In this document: piece after piece, positions 62,029 through 64,000 of the stretch
Position numbering within the stretch: the first letter of the stretch is position 1
Layout of the letters: each line of letters starts with the position of its first letter
Assembly: GCF_002159835.1 (NCBI RefSeq)
Contig: NZ_NFJL01000016.1
Coordinates: 1 to 64,000, forward strand
Length of the DNA: 64,000 nt
Reading direction: 5' to 3'
From: Blautia sp. An249
GTDB taxonomy: Bacteria; Bacillota; Clostridia; Lachnospirales; Lachnospiraceae
The notes under the pieces: model-generated
What the model was told of the DNA's origin: nothing
What the model saw: only the letters and a program-made list of their open reading frames with translations
The model's database searches: none
Translations under genes and position numbers: made by a program

Positions 62029-63873
62029 TTTTTCCACATCACGCAGTTTTTGTCGAGAAGCGACAATTCTGTAAGGATAATGATAAATTCCGGTCTTTTC
62101 AACAAGCCCCAGCTCCAACAGGTGCTCCATGTAAGTAACGAATTTTTTCTTGTGCATGGGATAGCCCATGGCTTTCAGGCTATCGGAGAGGAATTTCACA
62201 GAGGTAAAACCTGTTTCGTCCTTTTCCAGAAGCCGGATTGCCTCGAGCAGCATGGTCAGTTTCTGGTTTTCTTTATCGGCCTTGAAATCGTAGGCCGCCA
62301 GATTACCAAGACCATGTTTTAAGTAAATATCCACATTTCCGTCTTTATCGACAATGATTTTTTCCACAAGCACTTCAATATCCGTCCGTGTCAGAGCTTT
62401 TTGCTCCAATACCTCATTTAGAATATCGAGAGCCGTTTGAAGATTGGGCTTGATGGCCGCCGGAATATGCGGTTCTTTTGTCAAATCCTGCAAAGTCTTT
62501 TCGATGGCTGAAATACGTTCCATTTTGTCTGCCTGCAAAGAAGCGTAGGTCTCGTTGATAATTTCATTCATATCCGGGTTGGCTGTAATTTCCTTTATCT
62601 TTTGAGTAACCAGTGTTTTCAATTCTTTTTTGAGCTTTTCCAGCTCAATTTCAAGCCGTTGCTGGCTATCATCAGCAGAGAACGTATCGGCTTTCAGTTT
62701 TGACAAATCAAAGTTTTGAATCATGTCTGCCAAACTGTCACGGCAAAGTGTAAGGTATTTAATCAGTGCGTCCACAAGGGTTTCCTGCGTCACTAAATGA
62801 GCATGACCGCAAAATTGCTTTCCTTTTTTATTATAAGTGCCGCAGACATAATATTTCCCACGGTTGGGGCGGTTGATAGCGGTCAGCTTCATGCCGCAGT
62901 CTTTGCAGTACAAACACCCGGAAAAAATATTGATATGCTTTCTCTGACCTCTGTACCGGCTGTGATGGCGGCTGTCCTTGACTTCAAAGAGTAACTTCAT
63001 AGTATCATCATCAAATATTTTTGGATGGTGATTATAAAACACATATTGCTGGTCTTTCGGAACCTTTTTATCTTTTCCGTTGATTGTGACACGTTCCCGT
63101 TTATGAGTGCGAAGGATTCCGTTGTGATAATCATTGAAAAGCGTGTCTTTTACCATGCCATAGCTCCACATATAAGCGACTTCTCTGTTATAGGGACGCC
63201 CCAGAGCTTCATACCGCTCTTTTTGTAACATAGTAGGCGTGGGAACACCTCGTTCTGAAAGGATTTCGGCCGTTCTGCGTATTCCGTTCCCTTCCAGATA
63301 AAGGTCTTTTTCAAGGTTCAGGATAGCGGCAGCTTCTTCATCAATCAAAACCATCTGCTTATTCAGCGGGTGTCTGGTATAGCCAAACGGCGGAGCACAT
63401 TTCAGTGTGCCGTTTTCCTGTTCCATTTTTTTGATACGCTTTACCTTGCGGCTTGTGTTCTTAACGTGCCGCTCATTATCCCATGTTTTAATACCGATAA
63501 TATCGTCATCAGAATAGAGGGAATCATAGTTATCGTCAATCAGGATTACCCGTTTACCCTGTTCCTCCATTTCTTCCAGAAAGAGCAGTACCTTCGCATT
63601 GTGTCTGCCGATTCGGGAAAGGTCTTTTGCCACAATGACATCTATTGCGTTTAAATTGGACATCATGTTCTGGAAGTCGGGACGGTTAAAAGAATAACCG
63701 GAAATTCCGTCATCTTCATAAATGTGGCGGACAATCATGTTGTTTTCTTCTGCATATTTCTGAATGATTTTTTTCTGGTTTTCAATAGATGAATAATTTC
63801 GTTTGTTATCATCCCGGGAGAGACGCACATATCCATCTATGACAATAGGGGTATCTGTGATTGTTGAAGTCAT
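61423..63873 (-). CDS. Large serine recombinase (TnpX-type) fused to SBP fragment
   Basis: 816 residues. Residues 1-150 are the serine-recombinase catalytic domain (nucleophile Ser in GYVRLSRDD, residue 19; DLSRIGRH about 90), then the recombinase domain (TPTMLQKERYEALGRPYNRE), a zinc ribbon (CLYCKDCGMKL, YYVCGTYNKK) and a coiled coil, as in TnpX/TndX. About residues 615-816 are the SBP remnant described at 61423-62028. The two are joined in frame because the element inserted in the SBP gene. Recombinase motifs are complete; whether the extra tail affects activity is unknown. Confidence 0.9.
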   Translation of the reverse strand: MTSTITDTPIVIDGYVRLSRDDNKRNYSSIENQKKIIQKYAEENNMIVRHIYEDDGISGYSFNRPDFQNMMSNLNAIDVIVAKDLSRIGRHNAKVLLFLEEMEEQGKRVILIDDNYDSLYSDDDIIGIKTWDNERHVKNTSRKVKRIKKMEQENGTLKCAPPFGYTRHPLNKQMVLIDEEAAAILNLEKDLYLEGNGIRRTAEILSERGVPTPTMLQKERYEALGRPYNREVAYMWSYGMVKDTLFNDYHNGILRTHKRERVTINGKDKKVPKDQQYVFYNHHPKIFDDDTMKLLFEVKDSRHHSRYRGQRKHINIFSGCLYCKDCGMKLTAINRPNRGKYYVCGTYNKKGKQFCGHAHLVTQETLVDALIKYLTLCRDSLADMIQNFDLSKLKADTFSADDSQQRLEIELEKLKKELKTLVTQKIKEITANPDMNEIINETYASLQADKMERISAIEKTLQDLTKEPHIPAAIKPNLQTALDILNEVLEQKALTRTDIEVLVEKIIVDKDGNVDIYLKHGLGNLAAYDFKADKENQKLTMLLEAIRLLEKDETGFTSVKFLSDSLKAMGYPMHKKKFVTYMEHLLELGLVEKTGIYHYPYRIVASRQKLRDVEKMFIMVGQTGGMPEMVFEYILKENGIDPEKDLEIDQSIDFGSTAAAFSGGMGDFSVEFEPSATALEQEGAGYVVASCGVDSGYVPYTSYSAKSSFMEKNPGIIQKFTNALQKGMDYVQEHDAREIAEVIAPQFPDSDLDTITTIVNRYLEQDTWKGDLIFQKESFELLQDILESAGELKERVPYEELVVTDFAEKSVSSAEE

Positions 63874-64000
63874 ATTATCGTCCTTCTTTACTTCTATAAA
63901 AATGATCCCTGACCACTTCCTGCAACCCTTTCTTTATATCGTTTTCTCCTTCAATAATCGTGACGACAAGATACCCCTGCTTTTTCAGACGTTCTTTTTT
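62040..64000. mobile_element. Second mobile element (TnpX-type recombinase), one end only
   Basis: The element begins near 62030-62070 inside the SBP gene and runs off the right edge of the window; it includes the recombinase and part of another small gene. Exact core dinucleotide not determined: the junction lies before GGMPEM of the SBP. Size and type (IME, ICE or transposon) are unknown. Confidence 0.75.
63875..64000 (-). CDS. Partial protein upstream of the recombinase
   Basis: The last 41 codons of a minus-strand gene whose start is outside the window: ...LKKQGYLVVTIIEGENDIKK followed by a short basic end. It stops one base before the recombinase ATG, so it is in the same operon. Not recognised; small proteins preceding serine recombinases in Tn4451-like elements are often of unknown function. 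Confidence 0.6.
   Translation of the reverse strand, partial: KKERLKKQGYLVVTIIEGENDIKKGLQEVVRDHFYRSKEGR

Overview
The window looks like a chromosome segment of a gut-type Clostridia, most likely Lachnospiraceae. The host genes (tig-clpP-clpX-lon-engB, ecfA1-ecfA2-ecfT-truA, rplM-rpsI, proC, nhaC) are typical Firmicutes genes of moderate base composition. They flank a large GC-richer integrative and conjugative element (ICE) of the Tn1549/CTn-like kind common in these bacteria. The species is inferred from gene style only.

Layout. (1) Positions 1-2665 are a complete IS66-family insertion sequence with perfect 20-bp ends; it cuts off the 3' end of an ICE sigma-factor gene. (2) Positions 2.7-7.6 kb are an AT-rich cargo and regulation island: a bacitracin-resistance-type cassette (bcrR, bcrA, bcrB, uppP/bcrD) with a BcrR-type operator, a small helix-turn-helix protein and an XRE regulator. 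(3) Positions 7.7-13 kb hold the relaxase, a possible oriT, an AbiE toxin-antitoxin pair with a zinc-ribbon partner, a SLOG-like protein with a divergent XRE regulator, and mobC. (4) Positions 13-44.5 kb form one long minus-strand conjugation and maintenance operon: parA-parB, small accessory genes, a replication-initiator-like protein, pcfB, virD4, Maff2, VirB6-like, PrgI, virB4, a CHAP hydrolase, DUF4315/DUF4366 proteins, topB, a CHC2-ArdC-YodL fusion, TTRAP, and a giant methylase-helicase protein of about 3,056 residues. An IS110-family element sits between virD4 and maff2. (5) Positions 44.6-44.98 kb are the ICE right end next to the 3' end of rpsI. (6) Positions 45-61.4 kb are chromosome. 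(7) From about 62 kb to the right edge a second mobile element, with a TnpX-type large serine recombinase, is inserted in an ABC-transporter substrate-binding-protein gene, giving an in-frame recombinase-SBP chimera.

How it works together. The ICE operon starts near rpsI and runs leftwards. Relaxase, MobC and the primase/topoisomerase proteins process DNA; VirD4/PcfB couple it to the VirB4/VirB6/PrgI/CHAP channel; ParA/ParB maintain the element. No integrase is in the window, so it should lie left of position 1. The bcr cassette and AbiE are the cargo and defence/stability load.

The most unusual observations are: a TnpV-family gene with its own strong ribosome binding site, nested out of frame inside the giant methylase-helicase gene; a putative IS110 bridge RNA whose loops match the inferred target and donor junctions, with a small ICE reading frame that is restored when the IS is removed; and the recombinase-SBP chimera. 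No rRNA, tRNA or CRISPR array was seen.
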